Notes: generated by a model from the letters alone, not told the origin. A DNA stretch of 64,000 nucleotides from Hanleya hanleyi (GCA_036873755.1 JAVTVY010019544.1:1-64000); one strand, 5' to 3'; shown: positions 35,640 to 46,256, counted from the stretch's first letter. Numbers and translations are program-made.

Positions 35640-36879
35640 GGTAGGGGTATTGGGGTGGTCATTTTATTTTCTTGTGGCTTTTACCATGGTGTGTGGCATC
35701 TTGTTTTCTCTGTTTCACCCTGTACAAGACGATGGTTGGGGTCTTGTCATGGTGTAACTTTTGTTGAAAAGTTATGATGACGCATGCGTAGTAAAAAGGC
35801 AGATTTGGGGCGGGCGTTTTGGGGTCCAGGTGGATTGTCCATGGTTCGAATGGGCCGTGGGAGGTGTCAGTGTGTAGCGCATGTGGCTGAGGGTCCGACT
35901 GGACAGGTGTGGCGTGGTAGGAATGCTATGGTGCGCATGCGGAGTCGAGTAGTAGCGAAAGTGGGCATTTTGGAGGAGCGCAAAAGAGAGCGAGGGGTTA
36001 TATCGCATACAAATACAGCGTGTATGGTCTCATATTGAAGCTCTTGCGGTATAGAACACCACTTGCTGGATATCCATGTCATCAGTGACGCCATTGGTGA
36101 CGTCATCAGTAGGAGTAGTAGCGAAAGCTAGAATTTTGGGGTTGCGTGGGGGTGTGTTTGAATGATTGAGGGACCATTCTTGGTCCGAATGGGTCTTGCA
36201 GGTGTCATGAAGGAGCGTCAGAAGGATGGGTGGGGTGTGGAAGCAGTCCTATGGCCTAGACAGGGAATGCGTCGGCAGGGAATTGCGTAGACAGAGAATT
36301 ATGGGAAAAGAACATGGGAATGGAAGTTTTAACCTCGAGATGGAGGTGTCATAGTGAAGCACTCGTGGAGGAGCTTCCGACTGGATGAATGGGTTATGGA
36401 AGTAGGGGTTATGGCGCGCATGCGCAGTGGTAAAATTGCATGGGAAGGGACGTTTTGGGGCCGTGGGGGGCCAGTATTGGTCCGATTGGGCCGTTGGAGG
36501 TGCCAATATGTATCATTCGTGGCGGAGCCTCCGACTGGATGAGCATGTAGTGGGAATACCGCCCATCTGAGCATGCGCAGTAGGAAACGAGTATGGGTAT
36601 GTTTTGGTGTCGAGATGGTTCAATATTGGTCCACATGGGTCGTCGAAGGTATACTACTGAACACTCGTGGACTAGCAAGACTGGAAGTGATATGCGCTTG
36701 CGCACACGGGGAGTAGTAGAGAAAGGAGAGATTCGGAAGTGCAAAGGAGCGCGTTTGAGGAGAGGTGGCCATGTTCGCTCTCGCTACCTGGTATAATTAC
36801 CCCAGAGTATGTGTGCAGGAGCAGGAAGAGGAGGAGGAGGAGAAGAAAGAAGAAAAAGAGGAGGAGGAGGAATGCAGTT

Positions 36880-36940
36880 GAGTAAGTGAGTGAGTGAGTG
36901 AGTGAGTGTGTGAGTGAGTAATATAAGGTCGTTTGCAAAC
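36880..36940 (+). repeat. GTGA microsatellite followed by conserved ATATAAGGTCGTTT
   Basis: (GTGA)n preceded by a purine-rich GAGGAG tract. The same order, GTGA repeat then ATATAAGGTCGTTT, recurs at 42,970-43,035 and, inverted, at 45,577-45,690 in P2. Because the phrase after the microsatellite is conserved, it may be a TATA-type promoter. Confidence 0.6.
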
Positions 36941-37113
36941 CATTAGCTTCAGTCTGTAATCACGCTCTGACCGGGTAGCATGTACATGAACGTTCTGTCA
37001 AAAAACCTTCTCTCGCCGCGACAGTATGCTCGGACATATTCAATGTAAACACAGCCATTTGTCTCAAAAGAAACATTTGTCTGAACGCAACAATAAGATC
37101 AAAAGCGTCCCGC

Positions 37114-37121
37114 TATAAATA
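37114..37121 (+). promoter_or_regulatory. strong TATA box (TATAAATA)
   Basis: CCCGCTATAAATAGCTCGC, with the first ATG 32 bp after the box. It is the best core promoter match in P1. Confidence 0.55.
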
Positions 37122-37152
37122 GCTCGCACGACACCACTTTTCTTATTCCACG

Positions 37153-37272
37153 ATGAGCACTACAGAGTCTACCTTGCTTGATGTAAACTTTGAACCCAAC
37201 AACGAGAATATTCGAGCCGACGTTCAAGTTGATGCTATTATTGACCCTGCAATTATTGTTGACCCTGCATGA
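37153..37272 (+). CDS. 39-residue acidic peptide ORF behind a TATA box
   Basis: ATG at 37,153 in the context CACGATGAG; stop TGA at 37,270-37,272. The peptide begins MSTTESTLLDVNFEP and ends in two PAIIVDP-like phrases (IIDPAIIVDPA). It is acidic, with no signal peptide or membrane segment. It lies in P1 only, left of block B and zinc-finger gene A, and was not seen in P2 or P3. It could be a real micropeptide, the first exon of a longer gene, or the start of a decayed cargo gene. No family recognised. Confidence 0.4.
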   Translation: MSTTESTLLDVNFEPNNENIRADVQVDAIIDPAIIVDPA

Positions 37273-37384
37273 GGCATTTCAAACCTTTATGGAGACACAT
37301 CTGGAGTCGGGAAATTATCTTCTTCAACCTCCAACATAATGATGTCCGTCCATGGATGATCAAAAATGCATACGGCGTTGGGAT

Positions 37385-37560
37385 AGGCCGTTAAGGTGTT
37401 GAGACGGGCGTTAAAGCGTAAAGACGGGCTTTGACGGGCGTCACTGCATTTCCACGAATTAGTGTCAATTCCATGGAATGTCTAGAAAAATCAGAGCTTC
37501 TGAGCTATTTCATCAGGGCGTTGAGGGGTTGAGTTGGACGTTGGCGGGCGTTACTGTCTA
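37385..37560 (+). repeat. block B, copy in P1
   Basis: GACGGGCGTCACTGCATTTC, GAATTAGTGTCAATTCCATG, AGAGCTTCTGAGCT, CAGGGCGTTGAGG and GGCGTTGGCGGGCGTTAC in order. The same order recurs in P2 and P3 beside each gene cassette. Confidence 0.75.
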
Positions 37561-37610
37561 TTAAAGCAAGCGTATCCCAAAACGTGCACAATTGACATTC
37601 AACTGTCAAC

Positions 37611-38105
37611 ATAGCTTATACATACTCTGAGTGCGAACGCACGTTCACCAGACATTACGATATGATGTAATATCAGAAGAATATACGTGAGATTAAAGAC
37701 ACCTGCTGAGGCGGGTGCTGACACAGAGACTGCTGAGGGTCCACCGACAGATACTAAAACAGAGACTGAGAGTCTGTATACTGATACGGAGAGCTTGAAC
37801 GCAGATAGTCAGCCTACATCCCAGGGAGTGATAAAGAACCTATCTTCTGCATGGGATCGTTTTGTGCATGAAACTATTAATATTCACACTGCGGCGATCG
37901 AAGACGCCGGAAAGGATAACTTACAACAGGCGTACTTCGAAATGCGCCCCTGCATCAGAATGCTCTCCAAGCACAGGTTCATCATGAAGACCAAGCGTCA
38001 TTTGGAAGAGGATATGGGAATATCAACCACCGAGGCCCTGCAAAATGCGACCAAAATGCGCAAAGAGCGCATGTCCAGGACATGTTGACGTTACAGTATT
38101 CTGGC
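37611..38105 (+). pseudogene. zinc-finger gene A, decayed copy in P1
   Basis: Aligns with the intact gene at 44,581. The start codon is ATA (37,611), the first zinc-binding Cys has become Tyr (AYTYSECERTF), and a TAA follows MM in the finger. A long open part remains from 37,687: the TDTE-rich acidic region, then DNLQQAYFEMRPCIR and IMKTKRHLEEDMG. About 20 residues are missing between MRPCIR and the KTKRH motif, and the C-terminus is frameshifted. 3' UTR features survive: GATTGGACAAG and GAATAAACTGTATGAA (polyadenylation signal near 38,263). Confidence 0.8.
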
Positions 38106-38329
38106 GACTTCTGTTTGGACAAGAGCAGCCGAGAATACATCTCACGGGCAAGGACGAATATGACAGATGCAACGCCAAATGGCGTTCTCTGATTGGACAA
38201 GCGCATACTTGAATTGTAAACAAATCCAACGCGGCTTGGGTATGTTGTGACGGAGGTGAGAATAAACTGTATGAACGCTTGTGAACAAGTTGATCTTCCT
38301 TTCTCTCATCTGTCTGTATCATTGCGTCA

Positions 38330-38450
38330 AGGCGTTATGCTAGGGCGTTAAGGCGCCAAGATACAACGTTAAGGCGTTAACATAGGCATTAAGGTGTCCA
38401 GATAGGCGTTAAGGCGTTAACATAGGGGTTAAAGCGTTACTGTAGAACTC
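38330..38450 (+). repeat. array of GGCGTTAAGGCGTTAAC words, downstream of gene A in P1
   Basis: GGCGTTAAGG variants repeat about eight times. This is the outer block B position of P1, but the CTGCATTTC and CAATTCCATG core is missing. Confidence 0.55.
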
Positions 38451-38679
38451 TCCATAAGGTGATAGGGCAAATATACAGGGTTTCTGCTTTCTCTACTACT
38501 AAGGGTCAAATGGACTTTTAATACGCCTTCTCTGCTACCACCCGAGTGCGCAGGCGCATATCGCTCCCGGTTTGACTCTAGTCCACGAGTGCTTGAGTAG
38601 TATACCTCCCACGGCCCATTCGGATCAATATTTAACCATCTCGACATCAACACGTCTACTTCCATACTGTTTTTTCTAC

Positions 38680-38691
38680 TGCGCATGCGCA
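38680..38691. promoter_or_regulatory. NRF1-like palindrome TGCGCATGCGCA
   Basis: Perfect 12-bp palindrome matching the NRF1 consensus. One of many at the same module position in P1, P2 and P3. Binding is not shown. Confidence 0.5.
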
Positions 38692-38700
38692 GATGGGCGG

Positions 38701-39374
38701 CAAAATGAAGCGGGCCTTCTGCCTCGTCGACTTGATGACAAAAGAGATGATTGCAATTTCGACATCGTAAACTATCCCTTTCTGGACTGTAATGTTCCAG
38801 TGGGACCTGCATATGGCGTTTGCATATCTCGCCTAGTAACATTTGCTAGATCCTGTGTTAAATGTGACGATTTTAATCAACGTCACAAAACATTGTTGAA
38901 GAAACTTATAAAACAGGGCTATACCATCAAGCGTCTCCATATCGCATGCTGATAGCAAAATATGAGCGTAGCGTGCAAGATCTATGGCGTTACGTTTCGT
39001 AACTTGTGTCTAATTCCGCTTAAACCGGGGCTAGAGGCCGTATGAACCCATGTACTTCAAAATCCTCATCGTGTTCATATGAACAGTCACAATCAAAGCG
39101 TGACTACATCAATCTCTAGATGGCGACTTTACAACGAATATTATGGATTAAGAATACTGATCAACCATACGGATTTTATATATGTGGAACATCATGATGT
39201 CTTGCCGGCATCATTGAAAACTGTTGACTGCTTCTCTCTTGCAGGAAACTAGCCTATGTTTATGTTTACTTTGATTGTCTTTTTTAATTTGGTGCTAATA
39301 GGTCTTTTGATGATGGACTCGGATATTCTTTAATGCACGTCGGCTGAATTATGAATGACGGACCAGACGCTTGT
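38701..39374 (+). mobile_element. retroelement 3' end, best copy, inserted in P1
   Basis: From about 38,712 to 38,952 the frame reads DDKRDDCNFDIVNYPFLD, then PAYGVCISRL, FARSCVKCDDFNQRH and KLIKQGY. This is a conserved C-terminal segment of a group of animal reverse transcriptases (YDKRDDF..., YGVYISQLIR, KLL.QGY). The frame ends in a TGA at 38,950-38,952. The 3' UTR follows to the tip at 39,374 (CCAGACGCTTGT). The 5' part is missing. It splits the right arm of P1, so it inserted after P1 formed. Exact retroelement clade not determined. Confidence 0.75.
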
Positions 39375-39490
39375 AATTGGACCTCGTATTGAGTAAACTT
39401 TGAGGTCACGTGACCTCCACGACGAGCCCGGATGCAGCACTCAATGCTAGGTCAAATCCACTTTCTATACTACTGGCGTATGTATAGCGG

Positions 39491-41319
39491 GTTGATCGGA
39501 GTCAGATTAACCGGTTGATAATCAACTTATTAACAGGTTAATCCGAGGCATGAACGCCTGAGCACATACAAATCCCGTGGCCAACAGGTTATTCAACAAA
39601 AAGGATAACTCCTGTTAGATAATAGAGCCAGTATATGTAAAGTGCAGAAATCATTCGTGTGCAGCTAATGTAAATCTAAATATTAAAGAATCAAAAACAG
39701 CTTCGCATGTGAAACCTCACATTTAAAGAAAAAAAAAATTGCTTACTTACCTAACAGGGTTCCATCTCATAAATTTTATGCTAAATCGAACAAACTGCGT
39801 CTATATGGGAACTACATGTGTAACGTGTGCAACTCATAAAAATGTTAATATTGTTGCTGGAGGGGAAAATTTGTCATATACATTACATAAATTGTCATTC
39901 GCCCAAGGTGATGGGAGTAAATACTGTAAGTGCGTCGTATTTGTCATCTTCATACACAGGTCGACTTTTCCGGTCACAGTTTGAATTAGCCTTGATAATA
40001 TCATCCCAGATATTCTGTTAGGAAAAAAACATTTAAGCAGAGACCAAGCCTGAATCCAAGCCTGAACCGGTCCGGAAAAGCACAAACCAGTTTGTGTGGG
40101 TAAGTAGGATTTAACTTCGTTTTCAACATTTTTTTCGGCCGTATCACGACGGTGCCTACATGTGCCAGAACACGAGAGTGTCCACAGTTCCTATTATCCA
40201 GGTTGAGTTAATGAATACATAAGCAGTATATATATGCGTCATAGAATAAATTTTATCGGTTTTCCCACTTATTTTTTGCATTACAGTCAGGGATGGATGG
40301 CTCCAGAACACAATATAAGAAAACGTAAATTAAGACGGTGTCTATTTGCTCCAGCCATAACGTGAAGGCGCTGAGTTTGTGATCACGAAAACTATTCTTC
40401 AGTACACAATTGTACAGTTTTGCGGCAAAGCATCAGGCGATATTCGTCGCTTCACTTCGATTCAACATTAGATCGCTAAAGGTAGGTAGTCAAACAGATT
40501 GTCATCTTTGTTCGTGTATCTTACGTTTACAGAAAACAATGGATGGTTGGCAATATTGTTCCATATAAACTGTCTTGGAAATATGGATTTCGTGTTTGGT
40601 TAATGGGTGTTCTTCTTGGTACAAATTATCTAGAAAAATTTATTTTGAGTTGGTATTTTGAGTTGGTAAAAATAATACATCGAAGCTTTACTAAGATCCA
40701 TATATGATAATCACTGGAAAATAAAAAGCTATCACCTTTTTCAAAAACTGACGTAACTATGGCAGTTTTAAGATCAGAAGGAAACGCAACTTCTGCTTTG
40801 GAAATATTAAGCCGATCACACAAGGGTTACGCAAGGTCATTTCCTGTAAGTTTCATGATTTCAGCCTGTAAACGCTCAGACACAACAGATTTCTTTGGTT
40901 TCATATTGTCTTTTGTTTTTACCTATACTTCATGTGATCAATTATAAATCGAAATCATCGTTTACTATTATCTAAATCGTGGAACGTTTGTGTGATCACG
41001 TATATCCGAGGGAGGATGCCAAAGTTTTCTATTCATTCCAGAACATCTACTTGATTTACTTTGCTAATCTGTAATTAGTCTGTTAATCACGAAGTGATTT
41101 CAGTAAGGATATCATTATGTACATATATCAAAGTTTCGTTGATCGAGATTAAACCAGATCTGTTCCTCACGAGATGTTTATCAGTGTTACTCGGCAGTAG
41201 TAGGGGAAGCGTATTTAAAGCCACATTGGTCTCACTGCGGAAATGCACAGGTCTGTGTGCGCAGGTCACGTGGTTTGGTGGGGTGGTATGCACAAGTGTG
41301 TGACGTCACCTTCGCGGTT
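39491..41319. other. no recognisable feature
   Basis: AT-rich sequence between P1 and P2. No gene, RNA or repeat recognised. Confidence 0.4.
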
Positions 41320-41924
41320 TCGTATTCCTTCGCAGTGATGCGGTCTGGCGGTGATGCGGTCGCGGGAACAAGCTTCCGCGGACAAAAAGTAGACATGAGG
41401 CTTCAAATACGCGGGCCGTTGCTTTTCGCCTGATTCACCTATAATGTCACATTCGGGTAAAAAGGTCAAAGGTCACATCCAGGTCAAAAGGTCAAAGGTC
41501 ACTTCCGGTCAAGTGACGGACCAGCAGTAAGGCTAAGATCACAGTGACTCTCCAATGTGAATCTCCCGAAACCTGGTCCCCGACAATATTGCCATCTATT
41601 TGCCCATGTTAAATGGCCAGTGCGGAACCCTCAGTGTCCCCATACAGGTTTCCCCAGAACCGTATTGGCACGAAAAAAATACATGAAACCATGGGAAGGA
41701 AGACGTGTAGTAATAAACATAATCTATAGGTGTTGTACCATATTATTATGACCAGAATATCTCCGCAAAAAAAAAAAAAAAAATGGGGGCCCCGCTTCCT
41801 GTGGGGTTCCCCTTTCGACATCACGGCATCGATCGTTCTGCCCTCTAGAAGCCAGGACAACTCTGACTGGGCGAACCCTCTGTGGCGCAAAATTCCGGGT
41901 GATCTCCCCTCATTCGCACATTTG
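41320..41924 (+). repeat. outer left fragment of P2, then unrelated sequence
   Basis: GTGATGCGGTCTGGCGGTGA and AAGCTTCCGCGGACAAAAAG at 41,335-41,395 match P3 at 47,600-47,665, so the P2 element once reached at least here. AGGTCAAAGGTCAC words follow near 41,465-41,500, like those in the P3 core. From 41,520 no homology is seen; an A17 run lies at 41,766. Confidence 0.6.
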
Positions 41925-42387
41925 CATCTATACGGGAAATACCTTTATGGGGTATAGGGTGGTCATTTTTTGTGGATTTTACTATGGGTTGTGGGGTCTT
42001 GTTTTCTTTGTCTCACCACGTAAAACACGATGGGAAGGGTCTCTGAGCTAAGCGGTGAAATTTTTCGAAAAGTTCACGGAGGTCTGCATAGGCCCATATG
42101 TCTACTGGTTCAGTGGATAGGTCATTACTTGGCAATTCACACATGTTCATTGCGGTATGGTTTGTGGGATCTTGTTTTTCACGTCTCGCCACATAGAGCA
42201 CGATGGGTCGGGTCCCGGAGGTAAGCGATGATTTTTTTTGAAAAAGTCACTGTGCGCATGCGTTGTGGGTAAATAGCGCTGGGTGGACATTTTGGGGGCG
42301 AGAGGTGCCCCTAGTGGACCGATTGGGTCGAGTGAGGTGTCAAAGTCAAGCGCCCCTCCAGGGCGATCAAGTCATAGGCGAAGGTAA

Positions 42388-42915
42388 AATTAGGATTTGT
42401 CCCGAAGATATAAAAAGCGGAACACGGACTTTACCCCTAGAATAGGGGAAAACTCGTATCAACCCGGTCTAGAAGGGCTAATATCGGTCCCCCGCTTATC
42501 GGGGCCTGCCGACAGAGGTAGGGTGGGGGAGTGGGTGTAAGTAAATTGAGGATCTGTCCCGAAAATATAATAAGCGGAACACGGACTTTATCCGTACGAT
42601 AGGAGAAACTCCCTATCAACCATGTCCAAAAGGGCTAATATCGGTCTCCGCCTTATCAGGGCCTGCTGATAGAGGTAGGGTGGGATGACGGATGCATGTA
42701 AAATTAGGATTTGTCCCGAAAATATAAAAAGCGGAACATGGACTTTACTCCTACAATAGGGGAAAACTCCTATTAACAAGGTCTAGAGGGTCTAATGTCG
42801 GTCCCCGGTTTATCGGGGCCTGTCGACAGAGCCAGGGTAGGGGAGTGGTTGTATGTAAAGTTAGGATTTGTCGCGAAAATATAAAAAAGCGGAACATGGA
42901 CTTTACATCTAAACC
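42388..42915 (+). repeat. tandem 156-bp units, each with a TATA-like box (left arm of P2)
   Basis: TATAAAAAGCGGAACACGGA or close variants start at 42,409, 42,565, 42,723 and 42,880, so the period is 156-158 bp. Each unit ends with GGGGCCTGCCGACAGAG.TAGGG. The boxes point towards the centre of P2. P3 has a single degenerate unit near 47,905-47,945. Confidence 0.75.
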
Positions 42916-43129
42916 ATGGAGAATCATGGCTATTTTGGGTCCAAAATGGTCCAAATGAACTCCCAGATTGAGCGAGTGAGTGCGTGAGTGAGCGAGTGAC
43001 TGAGTGAGTGAGTGGTCATATAAGGTCGTTTAGGAGTAGTACCCAAAGTGGACATTTTGGGGTTGTGAAGAAAGGTGTTTGGGGTAGGAATGGACCATAC
43101 TTGGTGCGAATGCGTCGTGTGAATTGGCA

Positions 43130-43292
43130 TCTTGTAGCAACGCCCGCCAACGCCAAGCTCAACGCTTCAACGCCCTGGTGAATTAGCACAAAAGCTCTGA
43201 TTTTCATGGAATTGTCACTAATTCATTGGAAATGCAGTGACGCCTGTCAACGCCCGTCGTTACGCCTAACGCCCAGCATAACGCCTTGACGC
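43130..43292 (-). repeat. block B, outer left copy in P2
   Basis: Reverse orientation relative to the P1 copy: CAACGCCCTGGTGAATTAGC, TTCATGGAATTGTCACTAAT, AAATGCAGTGACGCC, then ACGCC words. Confidence 0.75.
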
Positions 43293-43555
43293 CATGATAT
43301 AGACCGGAGAGAGAACAGCAACAACAACAAGGATGACAGATGAGAGAACAACAACAACAAGTTTTCATATAGTTTATTCTCCCCAAAGTTACATCATACC
43401 CACGCTGGGGGAGCCGCGTTGGATATGTTTACAATTCAAGAAGACTCCTGTCCGAACAGAGGCCGCCATTTGGCGCTGCATCTGTCATATTCTCGGCTGC
43501 ACTTGTCCAATCAGAAGCCGTCTTTTGAGAAAGTTCCATCTTTGCTCGGTGTGAC

Positions 43556-44122
43556 CTAAGCATCGTCGGACAGTTCAGGATACTGTTCGGGCAGCATGTC
43601 CCGAAAGCATTGTTTGCGCATCCTGATCGCATTTTGCAGGGACTCGGTGGGTGGTAGCCCCATATCCTCTTCCAAGTGACGCTTGGTCTTCATGATGGAC
43701 CTGTGCGCGGGGTTGCGCTTTCATTTCAAGCGGTAGTAATGTATACTGTTCATAGATCGCCATGGCTGTTTTCTTGATGCAGGGGCGCATTTGGGTGTAT
43801 GCCTGTTGTAAGTTATCCTGTCTGGCGTCCACGATCGCTGCAGCGTGATTATCGATAGCTGCTCTCACAATACGATCCTAAAAGGTAGGTTCTTTCTCAC
43901 TTTCCTCGGACGTAGGCTGACTATCTGGGGTCATGCTCTCCTTATCACTAGATAGACTCTCAGCAATCTCTGTTTCGGTTTATCAGTGGATGAACTCTCA
44001 TCGGTCTCTGCTTCGGCTTCTTGTGCCTCGGAGTCTTCAATCCCATGTATATTTTTCTCGTGTCGCATCATATTGTAACATCTGGTGAACGTACGTTCGC
44101 ACATGGAGCAAGTATAAGCTAT
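43556..44122 (-). pseudogene. zinc-finger gene A, dead copy in left arm of P2
   Basis: Mirror of 44,581-45,180. The start codon is ATA (44,120-44,122) in an otherwise conserved GTCAACATAGC context. The finger CSMCERTF and MMRHEKNIHG is intact. The acidic region is frameshifted after SSTD, and the C-terminal part, open from about 43,868 (DNLQQAYTQMRPCIKK), shifts again after LEMKAQPR. The final codons (MLPEQYPELSDDA, stop) are still readable near 43,556. A good TATA box (TATAAAAG, 44,168-44,175) remains, so it may still be transcribed. Confidence 0.8.
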
Positions 44123-44167
44123 GTTGACGGTTGAACGTTGACTGTGCCTGTTTTGGGAATACACTTG

Positions 44168-44175
44168 CTTTTATA
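44168..44175 (-). promoter_or_regulatory. TATA box of the left gene A copy
   Basis: TCTATAAAAGCAAGTGTAT lies 46 bp before the former start. The same phrase appears in P1 (TCTATTAAAGCAAGCGTAT at 37,556) and with changes in the right copy (CTATAATGTACAGG..GCAAGTGTAT). Confidence 0.6.
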
Positions 44176-44179
44176 GACA

Positions 44180-44375
44180 GTAACGCCCGTCAACGCTTAG
44201 CTCAACGCTTCAAAGCCCTGGTGAACTAGGTCAGCAGCTCTGATTTTCATGGAATTGCGACCAATACATCAAAATGCAGTGAAGCCCGTCAGCGCTCGTC
44301 GTTACGCTTTAACGCCCGTCTCAACGCCTTAACGCCCTATCTTTACGCCTTAACGCCCGTCTCAGCGCCTTAACG
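44180..44375 (-). repeat. block B, central copy of P2
   Basis: Single, unmirrored copy between the two gene A promoters. It is followed by repeats of CGCCTTAACGCCCGTCT. Its presence at the centre makes P2 asymmetrical there. Confidence 0.7.
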
Positions 44376-44427
44376 AGCGATAAAGAGGATTTGGCGGACG
44401 ATTGTCTTTTGACCCCTGCGGACACCC

Positions 44428-44463
44428 ATACCTGCTGCACCCGCACCCTGGTGTACCCTATGC
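44428..44463. repeat. remnant of the P3-type core in the centre of P2
   Basis: TGCTGCACCCGCACCCTGGT followed by GTACC is shared with P3 at 50,758-50,783, where it is part of the mirrored core. P2 keeps one side only. Confidence 0.65.
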
Positions 44464-44472
44464 CCTACGGGC

Positions 44473-44480
44473 TATAATGT
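44473..44480 (+). promoter_or_regulatory. TATA-like box of intact gene A
   Basis: GGGCTATAATGTACAGG lies about 100 bp before the ATG. Compared with the left copy, the 5' leader has gained about 45 bp. Confidence 0.4.
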
Positions 44481-44580
44481 ACAGGTATTGCAAGTGTATA
44501 CCCAGAACGCGCACAGTCGTTGTCAGTATGTCGGCACCTCTTCCCACTACCCTTATATGTGTTGTAATTCAGCCGTCAAC

Positions 44581-45180
44581 ATGGCTTATACTTGCTCTAA
44601 GTGCGAACGCACGTTCATCAGACGTTACAATATGATGCGTCACGAGGAAAATATACATGGGATTGAAGACTCTGAGGCACACGAAGATGATACAGAGACT
44701 GATGAGAGTCCATCGACTGATACCGAAACAAAGACTGCTGAGAGTCTATCGACTGATACCGAAAGAGAAATTGCTGAGAGTCTATCTAGTGATACGGAGA
44801 GCTCGACCTCAGATAGTCAGCCTACGTCCGAGGAAAATGAGAAAGAACCTACCTTCTGGAATCGTATTTTGAAAGCATCTATCAATACTCACGCTGCAGC
44901 GTTCGAGGAGGCCGGACAGGATAACTTACAACAGGCATACACCTATATGCGCCCCTGCATCAGGAAAACAGCCATGGCGATCTATGAAGAGTACACCTTA
45001 CTACGGCTTGAAATGAAAGGCGACCCCACGCACAGGTCCATCATGAAGACCAAGCGTCACTTGGAATATGATATGGGGCTACTACCCACCGAGGATCTGG
45101 CAAATGTGATCAAGATGCGCAAACAACTCTTTCAGGACATGCTGCCCGAACAATATCTTGAACTGCCCTACGATGCATAG
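44581..45180 (+). CDS. zinc-finger gene A: one-finger C2H2 protein with acidic linker, 199 aa
   Basis: The start is the ATG in GTCAACATGGCT (strong Kozak); the frame extends 31 codons upstream without homology to the other copies. Residues 5-26 form one C2H2 finger (CSKCERTF...MMRHEENIH, C-x2-C-x12-H-x4-H). Residues about 28-95 are an acidic, repetitive TDTE/AESLSTD region. The rest is a helical domain with DNLQQAYTYMRPCIRK, IMKTKRHLEYDMG and a C-terminal DMLPEQYLELPYDA. The family is not recognised. A single finger plus acidic stretch suggests DNA or protein binding, by inference only. It is the only undamaged copy among P1-P3. Its 3' UTR holds two copies of an ATTGGACAAGAGC segment. Confidence 0.75.
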   Translation: MAYTCSKCERTFIRRYNMMRHEENIHGIEDSEAHEDDTETDESPSTDTETKTAESLSTDTEREIAESLSSDTESSTSDSQPTSEENEKEPTFWNRILKASINTHAAAFEEAGQDNLQQAYTYMRPCIRKTAMAIYEEYTLLRLEMKGDPTHRSIMKTKRHLEYDMGLLPTEDLANVIKMRKQLFQDMLPEQYLELPYDA

Positions 45181-45317
45181 GTCACACCGAGCAAAGATGG
45201 AGCTTTCTCAAAGGACGGCTTCTGATTGGACAAGAGCAGTCGAGAATATGACGGATGCAGCGCCAAATGGCGGCCTCTGATCGGACAAGAGCCTTCTTGA
45301 ATTGCAAACATTCTGCG
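45181..45317 (+). other. 3' UTR of gene A with direct repeats
   Basis: GATTGGACAAGAGCAG and GATCGGACAAGAGCCT, each near GACGGATGC.GCGCCAAATGGCGG. The AATAAACTATATGAA signal kept by P1 and P3 at this place is missing here. Confidence 0.5.
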
Positions 45318-45480
45318 CATAGGCGTTATGCTAGGGCGTTAAGGCGTAACGACGGGCGTTGACGGGCGTCACTGCATTTCCAATGAATTAGTGACAATTC
45401 CATGAAAATCAAAGCTTTTGGGCTAATGCACCAAGGCGTTGAAGGGTTGAGCTTGGCGTTCGTGAGCGTTGCTACAAGAT
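45318..45480 (+). repeat. block B, outer right copy in P2
   Basis: GGCGTTATGCTAGGGCGTTA, GACGGGCGTCACTGCATTTC, TTAGTGACAATTCCATG, AAGGCGTTGAAGGGTTGAGC. Mirror partner of 43,130-43,292. Confidence 0.75.
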
Positions 45481-45737
45481 GCCACTTCACACGACGCATT
45501 CGGACCAAGGATGGCCCATTTTTACCCCAAACACCTTCCTTCACACTTCCAAAATGTCCACTTTGGCTACTACTCCTAAACGACCTTATATGACCACTCA
45601 CTCACTCATTCACTCACTCCCTCATTCACTCTCTCGCTCACTCACTCACTCACCCACTCACTCACTCACCCACTCACTCAGGGAGCTCATTTGAGCCATT
45701 TTGCCCCAAAATTGCCATGATTCTCCATGGTTTAGGT

Positions 45738-46256
45738 GTAAAGTCCGTGTTCCGCTTTTTTATATCTTCGAGACAAATCCTCAATTTACATAAACCGAAT
45801 TCCCTACCCTGCCTCTGTCGGCAGGCCCCGATTAGCCGGGCACCGATATTAGACCCTCTAGACCTGGTTGATTAGAGTTTTCCCCTATTGTAGGGGTAAA
45901 GCCCGTGTTCCGACTTTTATATTTTTGGGACAAATCCTAATTTTACATGCACGCTTTATCCCACTCTACCTCCCTCAGCAGGCCCCCATAAGCCGGAGAC
46001 CGATATTAGCCCTTTGGATATGGTTGATAGTTTTCCCCTATTGTAAGGTTAAAGTCCGTGTCCCGATTTTTACATTTTTGGGACAAATCCTCAATTTACA
46101 TACACCCACTCCCCCGCCCTACCTCTGTCGGCAGGCCCCGATAAGCTGGGGACCGATATTAGCCCTCTAGACCTGGTTAATAGGAGTTTCCCCCTATTTT
46201 GCGGGTAAAGTCCGTGTTCCGCTTTTTATGTTTTCGGGACAAATCCTAATTTTACA
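45738..46256 (-). repeat. tandem TATA-unit array (right arm of P2)
   Basis: Mirror of 42,388-42,915. Four units with CCGCTTTTTATATC-like boxes near 45,752, 45,910, 46,062 and 46,220, more diverged than on the left (for example TTTTTACATTTTTGGG). Confidence 0.7.

Larger units (their letters stand above)
35640..39490. mobile_element. P1: decayed palindromic element with zinc-finger gene A, interrupted by a retroelement
   Basis: The left arm (35,640-37,600) begins with GGGGTGGTCATTTT and TCTTGTTTTCTCTGTTTCACC, as P2 does at 41,957. It then repeats modules of GCATGCGCAG, TAGTAG..AAAG, CATTTTGGGG, TGGTCCGAATGGG and GGAGGAGC. The right arm is inverted at 38,480-38,700: for example TACCGCCCATCTG.GCATGCGCAGTAG at 36,550 mirrors CTACTGCGCATGCGCAGATG at 38,677. 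The mirror breaks exactly where the retroelement starts (38,701), and module sequence (TTTCTATACTACTGG) resumes at 39,458. No outer terminus or target duplication was found. Confidence 0.65.
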
